Of a stretch of DNA of 64,000 nt, positions 20,101 through 27,451 are shown one piece after another; the first letter of the stretch is position 1, and each line of letters opens with the position of its first letter. This DNA comes from Fibrobacterota bacterium. GTDB taxonomy: Bacteria; Fibrobacterota; Chitinivibrionia; Chitinivibrionales; Chitinispirillaceae. The notes under the pieces are model-generated. The model was not told the origin of the DNA. It searched no databases and saw only the letters and a list, made by a program, of their open reading frames with translations. Where the stretch lies: positions 1 through 64,000 of the forward strand of contig JAEYNR010000057.1 of NCBI GenBank assembly GCA_023412475.1, given 5' to 3'. Both the position numbers and the translations under genes were made by a program.

Positions 20101-21439
20101 TTCTGTTTCAGCAGAACTTAGTTCCACTAGTCCCGAATCTTTAATCACACACCTTGCAGAAACCGACAGCAGCGGTTACGATGGCAGATATGCCAGGGTG
20201 TTTCACTGGTTGCCTACGACAGAAAACAACGCTGCAAAGGATCGCTGGGTTGAATACAATGATAATGTTAAAACATTGTTCAACCTGTCTCCAGGTAAAA
20301 CATTCTGGATAAAAACTCTCAATGATAAATCGATTAACCTGGGATCGGCTTTAACCATGTCTCTCAAAGATACTGTGAAGATAGTTCTTCCCAACAAAGA
20401 ATTTACCGACTTAACACTGCCCTATAATTTCCCTGTCCGCATTAAAGATATCATAGAGGCATCGGGGATGGATTCCATAGCAATCTATAAATGGAATAAT
20501 GATTCAGGTGTGTTTATTACAAAGGGTTTGTATATTCCAGGTAAAGCAAACCGTCAAAATATAAACGATTCACTTGATTGGAAGTATTATAATGCTTACT
20601 ACTCTGTTTATAATATGTACAAAAAAGATATCACACTTAAAATCCCTCCAGTCCCTGTTTCGATGTCACCGAATCAGCCTCTCAAAAAGCAGTCTCAGAA
20701 AAACGTATGGGGTTTCACTGTAAACTGCAGGACCGACTCTTCCAGTGTGTCAGAAGTATACTGCGGTTATGCTGATAAAAGCAGACCGGTCTATTATCCG
20801 CCATCTCCGGGATTTGTTGAATCCAGGGTTAAAATTTTTGACAGAAATTCCAACCGCTTTTTTGGTGATTACATTTCCGGAGACCTTTCCAGTGGCGGTT
20901 TTGCTCAGGAGTTAGCTTTTGAAAATAATCAGTCCCACCCGGTCCAGTTCTCATTTTCTATGGATGGTGAAGGTGATATTCCTTCTGGTATTGGTTCTTC
21001 TATACTTAACACTGACACTGGAGAGTGGGAGAAGAGCGGAAAGGTAATTGTTGGTGCCAATAATGTTGAATACAGGTGGTTTGTGGTTGCTGGAAAAGAT
21101 TTCATGGATCGTTTTAAAAATAAAGCACTATCCTGGAGATATGGATTGCGAAGTGTGTGTGCCAACCCTGTGCGCAATGCAGCAATTTTCAAATTCACCA
21201 TTCCTACCGGGGCAAAAGAGAGGGTAAGGTTTACAATTTTTGATGCCATGGGAAGAAGTATCTGGGAGAAGACCATTTCTCATCCTTTGAGCAGCGGAGA
21301 ACATACCCTTATCTGGAACGGTAATAACTCCACAAGGGGCAAGGTAAGTAACGGTATGTATTTTGTTAAATTCTCCGTTCTGGATTCAAAAGGGAAAATA
21401 TCAAAATCATTTAATTCCCGCTTAGTATACGTTCGTTAA
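14114..21439 (+). CDS. Giant exported multi-domain protein (beta-helix, cadherin-like, Ig-like, PKD, FN3-like, sorting module)
   Basis: A 2441-residue protein. ATG 14114 starts a good Sec signal peptide (MRSILLNKKLLFLTSFSV, ending SVHA); a TTG at 14096 is also open. Residues about 25-315 look like a right-handed beta-helix with a closing DVGAWEW motif. About 320-695 are four cadherin-like repeats (DENNSSGAFIGIFS, AENIPSGTFIGKLT, SENVPQNTLIGSFI, then a fourth). About 700-1225 are six or so Ig-like domains (YYCVVSN, YRCIVYN, YYCIVSN). A PKD domain follows at about 1228-1300 (IWDFGDGTTSTEDSPEHIYD), then FN3-like segments (RLSWDDLNPDS near 1550). The last 100 residues are a FlgD/T9SS-like module (VRFTIFDAMGRSIWE, NGMYFVKFSV). 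The likely role is adhesion or a surface scaffold; the ligand is unknown. A C10 tract lies in the gene at 19554. Confidence 0.88.
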   Translation: MRSILLNKKLLFLTSFSVFLSLSSVHARIIKLDREGDGTIVKNNITDAVEAANQPNDTIFITGSDIDTFSGDFPANFQNGNITFLGEKTNPDSFPVLNVRGNSWKNFWNNAGNCNTRFERVVLQNCFPIDDQNNSHNCIIENTVIRGYTDNTVFTIRGNRSNSVTIKNSIFTNNKRAIFPKLSNHNSINPYGSVINCTFFNNDTVNADNPSQNKTLLSVSNCIFHSTNKSIALTDILKKAYSNCLLPATENPTLWGTGCISEDPKFIKTTPSIASDFRFFKESPAREKGSPDNAPVKDISGKNRDPLLPDVGAWEWIDTNVAPVGIEFSSDSIDENNSSGAFIGIFSTIDSNLTDTHTYSFISGDISYFNINKDSLFAKQVFNYESKSTYSITVRTTDPGGLSFDTTVSIRIIDVNETLTGLSLSNSSIAENIPSGTFIGKLTSTDPDSNDIHTYSLRSGDTALFSIRSDSLLSDRSFNYEESSLYTISIRSTDKGGLYLDQSFNILISDVKEPPESVLLSSTTVSENVPQNTLIGSFITIDRDSGSSFTYTFVSGTNDNDEFNISGDSLLTKSMLDYEVKNKYAVVVRSNDGDHSITDTFEVLITNENDMPTAISLTKTTAEDSTAVNTVIGTLSAIDQDSNEVFTYGLPVYGDNSYFRIDGDTLKADSVLSFLKKPVYSIRIKVKDKEGDSLSADFNITILSKPLISKEPLNAIAGEGKVATFSIEATGSQPLSYKWYSTTAPAVVIDTSPTLTFNTISMTQNKSSYYCVVSNELDETSSRKCTLTVYQKPIIATDLLNTVTVKTDSSCTLSVITSGDSLSYLWIKNGSDTLVANTSSLIVSSAKAPDSGNYRCIVYNIADTVASKVTFLKVLIPPTFDTVPASVVVFDRDTARIRVSVSGTPPFSYKWIKNGIDSVGSSTELVIPDVTLSDSGSYYYCKVTNVIKTDSSSKIFLNVRPAPPVIDSQPASVSIIENQSAVFKIKAHGTDPLQYRWYYQYDTLTVLSDSTTLILDSVQVDRHNYKIICQVSNVAGTTTSDTVILQVYPERPLIYINPLSQSTNVAKRVKFTVAATGTPPLNFRWCKPGIKDSLGTLDSLILDPVQKNHAGEYYCIVSNSAGADTSDTVTLVVDDELKAPEIISHPGSQEIYIGDTAYFRVEAAGFPPPGYQWFLNDKPLPEATTNTLALKGLSFDNNLDSIKCMVFNSEDTTYSNSAVLTITPAPVANFTETPTTGKVNISVQFTNASSGIYSSSIWDFGDGTTSTEDSPEHIYDKTGLYDVSLIVTGRAGNDTMVKTGLIYVYAEGENPVRISAKYLRGTEIELTISNLDKIEPQIFPPVYDSLGIWISRYSLPEDKNTSERLIKYSRVVFKDKSSFTDTLSLPEAKTNWYLMSGLYLTNGKLSAFNAGNGTEVLLMDKEAPSNPLSISGRHLGEDSVLITFITSSPLDTEKVDSVLFCFAFDSIGLDYRGQFSRSFAAEELTKKLIVEKKVFDGIFSIGSHQMWCGVVLKGKNDSLSLPVTSRFLIENANTSNPIILSAQSISSSAIRLSWDDLNPDSVSKIRIWYSIDQIPLGTLRGSDYSLIELNPTQNSCIVEYLNYSTSYWVAAQVANKQGTWSNITEKSRVNTKTLDPSDAPAIANTITLHSPRFDSVSASIKLSWCVDTIGIGDSLELGISFSHSGFESVISQIKQILPVKDLCDSVQLQLQKISFNTEYFISMWLRKKGGQWASPVQMSQNYILTPHFTREPLIIFNPAVIFDTVFAFNENLILSKDSHFGIKEVFKPVAVFYQGNGHKGMVTVGNGFYFDQNTPPPPPLSFWIGLRYTVPSGFSARKIKLYRESANGVLIEHDAINDTLRKIISVNTNNTDLPFILLIDTVAPVVDFNGDIDKKAYTGISTTDTVTITDNILNTKYQFCYSTGKDPLLIRIDTVLSANSQQLILTIPKGFNSVESGIRAELRVSDGINSTISNLSKQVHIDKIETRIFPLQWTPFSVSAELSSTSPESLITHLAETDSSGYDGRYARVFHWLPTTENNAAKDRWVEYNDNVKTLFNLSPGKTFWIKTLNDKSINLGSALTMSLKDTVKIVLPNKEFTDLTLPYNFPVRIKDIIEASGMDSIAIYKWNNDSGVFITKGLYIPGKANRQNINDSLDWKYYNAYYSVYNMYKKDITLKIPPVPVSMSPNQPLKKQSQKNVWGFTVNCRTDSSSVSEVYCGYADKSRPVYYPPSPGFVESRVKIFDRNSNRFFGDYISGDLSSGGFAQELAFENNQSHPVQFSFSMDGEGDIPSGIGSSILNTDTGEWEKSGKVIVGANNVEYRWFVVAGKDFMDRFKNKALSWRYGLRSVCANPVRNAAIFKFTIPTGAKERVRFTIFDAMGRSIWEKTISHPLSSGEHTLIWNGNNSTRGKVSNGMYFVKFSVLDSKGKISKSFNSRLVYVR
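19554..19563 (+). repeat. C10 homopolymer inside the giant exported protein gene
   Basis: Ten consecutive C within the reading frame, followed by TCC and encoding a run of prolines near residue 1814. Tracts of this length can slip during replication; a change of one base would truncate the protein before its C-terminal sorting module. Confidence 0.9.
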
Positions 21440-21462
21440 CTGTATAGAAAAGGTAGCTACTC

Positions 21463-21555
21463 AGGTATCTGATGATAAAAAACATGACAATATCTACTCA
21501 GAAAATATAAGAACTAATATCTAATCAGATACCTTCCTTAGTACCTAAGTAAGGT
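21463..21555. repeat. Two inverted repeats after the giant protein gene
   Basis: An 11-bp pair AGGTATCTGAT (21463-21473) and ATCAGATACCT (21524-21534) is separated by 50 bases. Directly after it comes a compact hairpin ACCTTCCTTAG/CTAAGTAAGGT (21531-21555, one mismatch, TAC loop) that shares bases with the first pair, so the two folds exclude each other. There is no T run; it may protect or end the giant mRNA, or act ahead of the PHP gene. Confidence 0.5.
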
Positions 21556-21658
21556 AGAAATGCAGAAAAAAACTCTGATTCTATCTGATTTCTTACCAGT
21601 TTTGTATCAATATTTAAGCAATTATTAATATGTGATAGATACCAGGATCAGTCGACTC

Positions 21659-22723
21659 ATGAATTATAAAAAAAACTCTTATAGAGAAATTACTGGTGCA
21701 ATTCATCTGCATACCACCTATTCTGATGGTGGCATAACAGCAAAAGAGCTGATTTGCGCAGCCAAGTCAGTTGGGCTCAATTTTATTATCATTACAGATC
21801 ATATGACTCTGAGAGGACTTGATGAAGGTTATGAAGGATTAAGTGACAAACTTAGTGTTTTAGTAGGTTATGAACATCACGACCAGCATAAAAAAAATCA
21901 TTATCTTGCACTTGGAGTGGATAAGGTTTTTAACCCTTCATTTAAGCCACAAAGCTATATAGATGAGGTAAAGAAAACCGGTGGAATAGGCTTTCTGGCT
22001 CATCCCGCTGAAAAGAGAAACTATTTTGGCAGTCTGCCTCCCTATCCCTGGACTGACTGGGAGGTTGTTGGATATGACGGAATAGAAATATGGAATCAGA
22101 TGTCAGACTGGGTTGAAAACTTAAAATCATGGATGAGTTTTATTAAATTGTTTTATCCAAGAAGGTTTCTTGGTGCACCGCCTGCGGAACTACTGGCTAA
22201 ATGGGATACTCTTAACAAAACCAGTTTTATCAGCGGAATAGGTGGTGTGGATGCACATACCAGAAGATTAGGAATTGGGTACTGCTGTTTCAGAGTGTTT
22301 CCAATAAAAGTCGAACTCAAAGGTATACGTACTCATCTTTACATTAATCAAAGGAATGATTTCTCCAATTTTGCCTCCACCAAAAAAGCTATTTTAAAAG
22401 GACTGCAAAATGGCCATGGCTTCATCAGCAATTTTCGCAGAGGTGATGCAAGAGGGTCAAGATTCTTTCTCCAACATAAAAACGGGCACCTAACCCCCCC
22501 TGGTGTTCAAAACCCACCCCCTCTTCCAGCTCGTTTAATGGTTGAAATTCCAGAAGAAGGAAGAATCATTCTTATCGCAGATGGAAAAACTATTAATCAA
22601 ACTGGTGGGAAAACAGCCGTTTTTGACATTGATAAAAAAGGCGTCTACCGTATTGAGGTTTATAAAGAATCCAAAGCTTGGATCTACTCGAATCCATTCC
22701 CGGTCGGTGATTATCCTTTTTAA
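21659..22723 (+). CDS. PHP-domain metal-dependent hydrolase
   Basis: A 354-residue protein of the polymerase and histidinol phosphatase (PHP) superfamily. Metal ligands are visible in IHLHTTYSDGG (residues about 15-25), IITDHMTLRG, GYEHHDQHKKNHYLALG, GFLAHPAEKRNYFG and GGVDAHTRR. The C-terminal 100 residues look like a beta-sandwich (RLMVEIPEEGRIILIADGK). ATG 21659 is used; an in-frame GTG at 21632 would add nine residues but has no ribosome binding site, whereas AGGA precedes the ATG. Phosphoesterase activity is likely by family; substrate is unknown. It is the first gene of the plus-strand run leading to the prenyltransferases, about 250 bases before them, so co-function is possible but not shown. 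Confidence 0.85.
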   Translation: MNYKKNSYREITGAIHLHTTYSDGGITAKELICAAKSVGLNFIIITDHMTLRGLDEGYEGLSDKLSVLVGYEHHDQHKKNHYLALGVDKVFNPSFKPQSYIDEVKKTGGIGFLAHPAEKRNYFGSLPPYPWTDWEVVGYDGIEIWNQMSDWVENLKSWMSFIKLFYPRRFLGAPPAELLAKWDTLNKTSFISGIGGVDAHTRRLGIGYCCFRVFPIKVELKGIRTHLYINQRNDFSNFASTKKAILKGLQNGHGFISNFRRGDARGSRFFLQHKNGHLTPPGVQNPPPLPARLMVEIPEEGRIILIADGKTINQTGGKTAVFDIDKKGVYRIEVYKESKAWIYSNPFPVGDYPF

Positions 22724-22972
22724 GCCTTCTGGAACGTTTAGTCTGAAAAATTCCAAAAAACATATGTAATTACTTTTCCAAGTGAAAATTCCGATCTGGC
22801 ATGAGGCATAGTTTATATTATCTGATCTTTTAACAGCAATATTTCTTAATAACCCTAGTGGTTTCAGCCCGGGCACTCTGAAATCAGATATCCTGGCAAA
22901 AAGGTTTTTTGCTGTTTTTCCTTCAGAGAAGTAATTTTTATATTTCTTTTTATATATTATACGGAAATTTTA

Positions 22973-23956
22973 GTGCCTAAGATACTACAGAAACTATTAG
23001 ATCGCCTTTTTTTATTAAGAATCCCACTACTTGCTCCGGCATGGACCATTCTAATTCTTGGCTGGATTTCAGGTAATCAGCATGTACATATCGGAGGGAG
23101 TTTTGTTGGTAATAATGCGGAGAATTCGGCCATAAATCTTTGGACGATTCTCACAGGATTCTCTCTTATAGTTGCATCTATTTATGTGGTTAATCAGATT
23201 GTAGATATTGAAAGTGACAGAATTAACCACAAACTATTTCTGCTTCCCAATGGGATCATCTCTGTTCGCACAGCTTGGGTATGTGCTTTTTTGTGTGCAA
23301 TCGTGGGCATTGGTATAAGTTTTTTCTATGATGTGGTCATCCTGCTTCTTTTTATCTCAGGGCTATTGCTGGGTTATCTTTACAACTTGCCACCTTTTCA
23401 GTTAAAGAATCGTGCCTGGGGTGGAGTTCTTTCCAATTCACTGGGACACGGAATGGTAACATTTCTGGTAGGGTGGTATGCCTCAAAAATTGGCACTTCT
23501 ATAGAGCCCCAAATTTTTATGAAAGGCCTTCTTTCCTCGATTTCTCCAGCACTAGCCAATGGAGCAGTATTTCTGGCTACCACCATTCCAGATGCTGATG
23601 GGGATCAGTTGACCGGAAAAAAAACCTTTTGCGTAAAATATGGTGAAAAGACCACTGCGATAACCGCAGCACTTTTTTGTTTTGGAGCATTAGGTTTTTC
23701 CTTCTTTATAGAGAACAATTTCTGGGTAATGGCGGTACCAACTATTATCAGTATGATTTTTTTTACCTCATTTGCCTTTTTAACCAAGAGGGATCTGGCG
23801 TTTAAGACTTTTAAGTGGCCGGTTTTTCTCTTATCGTTATCAGTTGCCCTTTTTGTTCCTGAATATGGAATTCTAATAATAACCACCTTCATTGGAAGCA
23901 GAGTTTATTATCAGAAACGATTTGGAATAGAGTACCCGACTTTCAAATCAAAATGA
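22973..23956 (+). CDS. UbiA-family prenyltransferase (first copy)
   Basis: A 327-residue polytopic membrane protein that by family transfers an isoprenyl diphosphate to an acceptor. The first Asp-rich motif is NQIVDIESDR (N74, D78, D82) and the second is IPDADGDQLTGKK near residue 205; these bind magnesium-pyrophosphate. Eight or nine hydrophobic segments alternate as expected. GTG 22973 has GGA nine bases upstream. In relatives such as DGGGP synthase the first motif continues to RPxPSG; here it is KLFLLPNG, so the acceptor cannot be assigned. Its stop overlaps the start of a second UbiA gene by four bases (ATGA), which implies translational coupling. Confidence 0.88.
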   Translation: MPKILQKLLDRLFLLRIPLLAPAWTILILGWISGNQHVHIGGSFVGNNAENSAINLWTILTGFSLIVASIYVVNQIVDIESDRINHKLFLLPNGIISVRTAWVCAFLCAIVGIGISFFYDVVILLLFISGLLLGYLYNLPPFQLKNRAWGGVLSNSLGHGMVTFLVGWYASKIGTSIEPQIFMKGLLSSISPALANGAVFLATTIPDADGDQLTGKKTFCVKYGEKTTAITAALFCFGALGFSFFIENNFWVMAVPTIISMIFFTSFAFLTKRDLAFKTFKWPVFLLSLSVALFVPEYGILIITTFIGSRVYYQKRFGIEYPTFKSK

Positions 23957-24921
23957 AAAAAATTATTCTACATTCGCTTGATCTTCTGTTCCTAATGCGC
24001 CCAATCCTGCTGGTTCCGGTGTGGGGGTTTTCCTTGTTTGGATATTACAGGGCTAAGACTGACTCAATAAGGGAAATTTTTAGCCTATGGAATAATTCCT
24101 CTATACTTACATGCTCTCTTCTACTTTTTTTCTCTCTATCTGTGGGAGCAGTGTATATCTTCAACCAGATAGCCGATATTGAGGTGGACAAGAAAAATGG
24201 GGGTCTCCCTCTTCTTGCCAGCGGCGTAGTAAAAAGAAATGATGCTTTGATTTTTGCACTTATCTTATCCGGCATCTCCATAGTAATCCCACTTTTTACA
24301 GAATACAAAGCAATCTCTTTTCTAAGTACCTTTGCATTAATAATCGGCTTGTTATACAGCTTCAAGCCCTTTTATTTCTCAGGAAGACCGTTTTGCGATT
24401 TTCTGTCCAATGCACTTGGTTATGGGGTTATAGCATTTGGAGCCGGATGGATCTGTGGGGGCAAAACTCTTATAGAGATAAGTTTTTTAAACTCAACACT
24501 CCCCTATTTTTTTCTTATGTGTGCAGGTTCCATCAGCTCTACTTTACCGGATCGGGACGGGGATTACTCTGAGCAGAAAAATACGACTGCAGTAACACTC
24601 GGGGCACAAAAGGCACATCTTATTGCCACATTTTTACTTTTTATGGCAGCAGTCTCAGCACTAATTCAAAGTGATTTTCTGGCCCTTATCTGCTCTGTGG
24701 CTCCTTTCCCCTTTTATCTGGGCTATATCTTTAAACCTACTGAATTTTTCATGGAATCTACTTATAAAATTGGTGGTGCAATGACCGTGCTCTGTTCCGG
24801 TCTTATCATACCTTTATTATTTCCATCCGGAATTATTGTATTTTTGGTGACTTGGCTGTATTTTCGATTACGACATGGTGTATCGTATCCTTCATTAATA
24901 ACGGTACGTGAAAATGTATAG
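23953..24921 (+). CDS. UbiA-family prenyltransferase (second copy)
   Basis: A 322-residue polytopic membrane protein, clearly a distant paralogue of the gene before it. Motif 1 is NQIADIEVDKKNGG (N71, D75, D79) and motif 2 is LPDRDGDYSEQKN near residue 200. Both catalytic Asp motifs are intact, so both copies are probably active enzymes and not a scaffold pair. Translation is coupled to the first copy by an ATGA overlap. Tandem UbiA genes with a ferredoxin and a geranylgeranyl-reductase-like enzyme suggest consecutive prenyl transfers and then saturation of the chains. Acceptors could be glycerol derivatives, quinone precursors or tetrapyrroles. Confidence 0.87.
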   Translation: MKKIILHSLDLLFLMRPILLVPVWGFSLFGYYRAKTDSIREIFSLWNNSSILTCSLLLFFSLSVGAVYIFNQIADIEVDKKNGGLPLLASGVVKRNDALIFALILSGISIVIPLFTEYKAISFLSTFALIIGLLYSFKPFYFSGRPFCDFLSNALGYGVIAFGAGWICGGKTLIEISFLNSTLPYFFLMCAGSISSTLPDRDGDYSEQKNTTAVTLGAQKAHLIATFLLFMAAVSALIQSDFLALICSVAPFPFYLGYIFKPTEFFMESTYKIGGAMTVLCSGLIIPLLFPSGIIVFLVTWLYFRLRHGVSYPSLITVRENV

Positions 24922-25918
24922 AAAACTCTGGTTGTTAGTTTTTATAAAAATCAGTTTGTGTATGGCATCTTCTTTTCCTCAATACCTGACGGAACCTTCC
25001 TCGCGTGCTGTTAATGATATTATTAACTGTAACTTCGAGCATGCATTAATTATCTGTGATTCCTTAAAAAAGGAATTCCCAACTGATCCTCTCCCCTCTA
25101 TTCTCAAACTTACTGCAATGGGCATGCGTGATGTCGATTGCGAGACAACAATCGATTCTGCCGGGTTTATAAATGAATTTATAGCAGCTCAGCAGCTAAT
25201 CCGCAGCTATGAGCAAAAAAATGGATCCTCCTCATATATCCTCATGCTGGATGGCTTCTCCAAAGCTATGCATGCTGCATTCTTTTTGAGACAAAAGGCC
25301 TATTTTAATGTCCTGCACAATGGGGTTGACGCTATAAAGCTATTAAAAAAAGCAAAAGAGTTAGATTCTACCAATGCAGATGCTGACTTTTTCCTGGGTC
25401 TATATGATTATGGAAAATCTGAATTGAAAAAAAAACTATGGATGGTTCTGTTCTGGTATCCTGGAAACAAAAAGGAAGGAATTGAAAAGCTTCAGCATTG
25501 CAGTAAAAATGCCTCCCTAACCAATATCGCTGCAAAACTTTGTCTCTCCGATATTTATGTTCAGGAAAAAAAGCCCGAACTTTCCCAGACCATCATCTCT
25601 GAGCTGGAAAAACAATATAAAAAAAGCCGCTTCGTGCTTTGGGCTAAAGTTAAATATATGGAATCTGAGAAAAATTATGATTCCGCAGCAGCGGTTTATG
25701 AGAAGCTTTCAATGTATTATGTACAAATTCCTGAAGGGAAACAGAACTTTTTTGTTACCAGAAACCGTATGGCCCACATGCTGAAGCTTTCCGGAAAAAA
25801 ACAGCACGCAGCAGAAATATGCGAATCACTATTAAACGATCAGCAGTTAGGGCAGTATCGGGATATTAAAAGAGATACACGAAAACTCCTGGAGAATCTG
25901 GATAATGGTAAAAGTTGA
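24914..25918 (+). CDS. Exported tetratricopeptide-like helical protein
   Basis: A 334-residue protein with an N-terminal hydrophobic signal (LWLLVFIKISLCMASS) and then helical repeats spaced like tetratricopeptides (FEHALIICDSLKKEFPTDPL, AKELDSTNADADFFLGLYDY, YDSAAAVYEKLSMYY). It lacks enzyme motifs. ATG 24914 overlaps the end of the second UbiA gene; a GTG six bases earlier is also possible, and neither has a clear ribosome binding site. The ferredoxin gene begins within its last 14 bases, so it is embedded in the prenyl operon. A periplasmic binding or scaffold role is an inference only. Confidence 0.78.
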   Translation: MYRKLWLLVFIKISLCMASSFPQYLTEPSSRAVNDIINCNFEHALIICDSLKKEFPTDPLPSILKLTAMGMRDVDCETTIDSAGFINEFIAAQQLIRSYEQKNGSSSYILMLDGFSKAMHAAFFLRQKAYFNVLHNGVDAIKLLKKAKELDSTNADADFFLGLYDYGKSELKKKLWMVLFWYPGNKKEGIEKLQHCSKNASLTNIAAKLCLSDIYVQEKKPELSQTIISELEKQYKKSRFVLWAKVKYMESEKNYDSAAAVYEKLSMYYVQIPEGKQNFFVTRNRMAHMLKLSGKKQHAAEICESLLNDQQLGQYRDIKRDTRKLLENLDNGKS

Positions 25919-26084
25919 TAAGGAAAAATGCGATCAATGCGGAACCTGTGTAAGTGTTTGCCAGGCTTCTGCTTTGATATTTATACAGGAACTGGTTATT
26001 AATCAGAAAAAATGTACTGGCTGTGGTAGATGTATTAAAGTTTGTCCATTTTCTGCTCTTAGTCTTCTTGAACAATCAAATTAA
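25905..26084 (+). CDS. Small 2x[4Fe-4S] ferredoxin
   Basis: A 59-residue ferredoxin of the bacterial 2[4Fe-4S] type. The two cluster motifs are CDQCGTCVSVC (residues 9-19) and CTGCGRCIKVC (37-47), each followed by a proline or small residue region. Its start overlaps the tetratricopeptide gene by 14 bases and it ends 15 bases before the geranylgeranyl-reductase-like gene. Archaeal geranylgeranyl reductases are known to accept electrons from ferredoxin, and in Methanosarcina such a ferredoxin is used with the reductase. The position here therefore suggests it is the electron donor of the next enzyme. Confidence 0.92.
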   Translation: MVKVDKEKCDQCGTCVSVCQASALIFIQELVINQKKCTGCGRCIKVCPFSALSLLEQSN

Positions 26085-26099
26085 ACACCGGGTAAGGTT

Positions 26100-27254
26100 A
26101 TGTCAGAATTTGATATTATAATCGCAGGTTCAGGCCCTGCCGGTTCGATGGCTGCCATAAGTGCTTCCAAGGCAGGTCGGAAGGTATGTTTATTGGAAAG
26201 AAAGGCAGAGACCGGTGTTCCGGTCCGTTGTGGAGAAGGTATCGGAAGACGCGGATTACTGGACCATATAGAGCCAAAACCTGAATGGATCCGCAACACA
26301 ATAAAAAAAGCGGTAATGGTCTCTCCATCGGGCATTCGAATAGAACTACAAGGAACCGGTGAAGATTTCGTTTTGGATAGAGAAAAAATGGATTCCGACC
26401 TGGTTAAAGAGGCTGTTGATTCAGGTGTCAGTTTTTTTGCTAAAACTCCGGTTACCTCAATTCGAAAAAATGGTGAGCTATATGAATGCACTACTCCTCA
26501 GAAAACATTCTCTTCCAGGATTCTTATTCTTGCAGATGGCGTGGAATCAAGATTAGCCCGATTCTTAGGCTGGACTACCACTTTGGAATTGGCCGATGTG
26601 GAAACATGTGCTTTTGCCCGTGTCGTCTCACCTCTTATCGAAAAGAATGCCTGCGTTTTTTTCACTGGAACAAGGGTGGCACCTGGAGGTTATGCCTGGG
26701 TTTTCCCCAGAGCAGTAGGTGAAGCTAACGTCGGGTTAGGAATCTCGGGACATAATAGTGAACCCGGGAAAGCGAAGCAGTATCTGGAACGCTTTATCGA
26801 ATCGGAATTTCCAGGTGCAAGGCTCAGTAACCTTCATTGCGGCGGGGTTCCGGTTAGCAGATACATTCGACCTCTGGTTAAAGATGGTGCAATCTTAGTA
26901 GGAGATGCTGCCCGACAGGTTAACTGTCTCAGTGGTGCAGGCCTGGCCTATTCTCTATATGCAGGCAAATTAGCAGGAAAAACGGCTGCAAATGCATTTA
27001 TAGGAAATGCAGTTAATTATAAACATCTCAAATTATATGAGAGAAGCTGGGATAAAAAATTCGGCAAACAACAACAGCGTTCATACAGTTTGAAAAAGTT
27101 TGTAGAGAAGTACGGTGATGATTCCTTTCTTGACAGGATTGCACATTCTCTATCCAAAGAAGATCCTGCGAAGTTAAACTACCTGAAAGTCTTTACCAGA
27201 ACCTTTTCGGGTCACCCCCTATTGTTGCTAAAAGCGATAAAGCTATTCAGATAA
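26100..27254 (+). CDS. Geranylgeranyl reductase family FAD-dependent oxidoreductase
   Basis: A 384-residue flavoprotein. FAD binding is shown by IIIAGSGPAGSMAA (residues 5-18), the following LLERK acidic end of strand 2, and VGDAARQVNCLSGAGLAYSL near 265. The block GVPVRCGEGIGRRGL near residue 40 is the cysteine-containing motif typical of archaeal-type geranylgeranyl reductases. Such enzymes saturate double bonds of isoprenoid chains on lipids, quinones or chlorophyll. Immediately upstream are a ferredoxin and, further on, two UbiA proteins, which fits chain saturation after prenyl transfer. No GGGP synthase, needed for archaeal lipid, is in the window, so lipid versus quinone cannot be decided. 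Confidence 0.85.
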   Translation: MSEFDIIIAGSGPAGSMAAISASKAGRKVCLLERKAETGVPVRCGEGIGRRGLLDHIEPKPEWIRNTIKKAVMVSPSGIRIELQGTGEDFVLDREKMDSDLVKEAVDSGVSFFAKTPVTSIRKNGELYECTTPQKTFSSRILILADGVESRLARFLGWTTTLELADVETCAFARVVSPLIEKNACVFFTGTRVAPGGYAWVFPRAVGEANVGLGISGHNSEPGKAKQYLERFIESEFPGARLSNLHCGGVPVSRYIRPLVKDGAILVGDAARQVNCLSGAGLAYSLYAGKLAGKTAANAFIGNAVNYKHLKLYERSWDKKFGKQQQRSYSLKKFVEKYGDDSFLDRIAHSLSKEDPAKLNYLKVFTRTFSGHPLLLLKAIKLFR

Positions 27255-27310
27255 CCTCAGCTTTTAGTATTCCTATTTTTTTTTACTCCCTGTCAGGTCA
27301 ATCTTAATGT

Positions 27311-27349
27311 ACAAGGTATTGTATATACGATTGTATAAATACACCTTGT
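27311..27349. repeat. Dyad in the gap before the HDOD promoter
   Basis: ACAAGGT (27311-27317) and ACCTTGT (27343-27349) form a 7-bp dyad with a 25-base AT-rich centre containing two further GTATA-type repeats. It may be an operator for the downstream promoter or the end of the reductase transcript. Confidence 0.35.
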
Positions 27350-27383
27350 GTTGGTATTTCTGAGCAAATTATCAACATTGTAT

Positions 27384-27412
27384 TTGACTGGCTTACCCAT
27401 CCATGGTATACT
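27384..27412 (+). promoter_or_regulatory. Sigma-70-type promoter of the HDOD-CheX-CheY operon
   Basis: TTGACT (27384-27389) and TATACT (27407-27412) are separated by exactly 17 bases. Transcription would start near 27419, about 33 bases before the HDOD start codon. Confidence 0.75.
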
Positions 27413-27451
27413 TAGTTACTATGAAACTGTAATAGGGGAATACATCAATTT

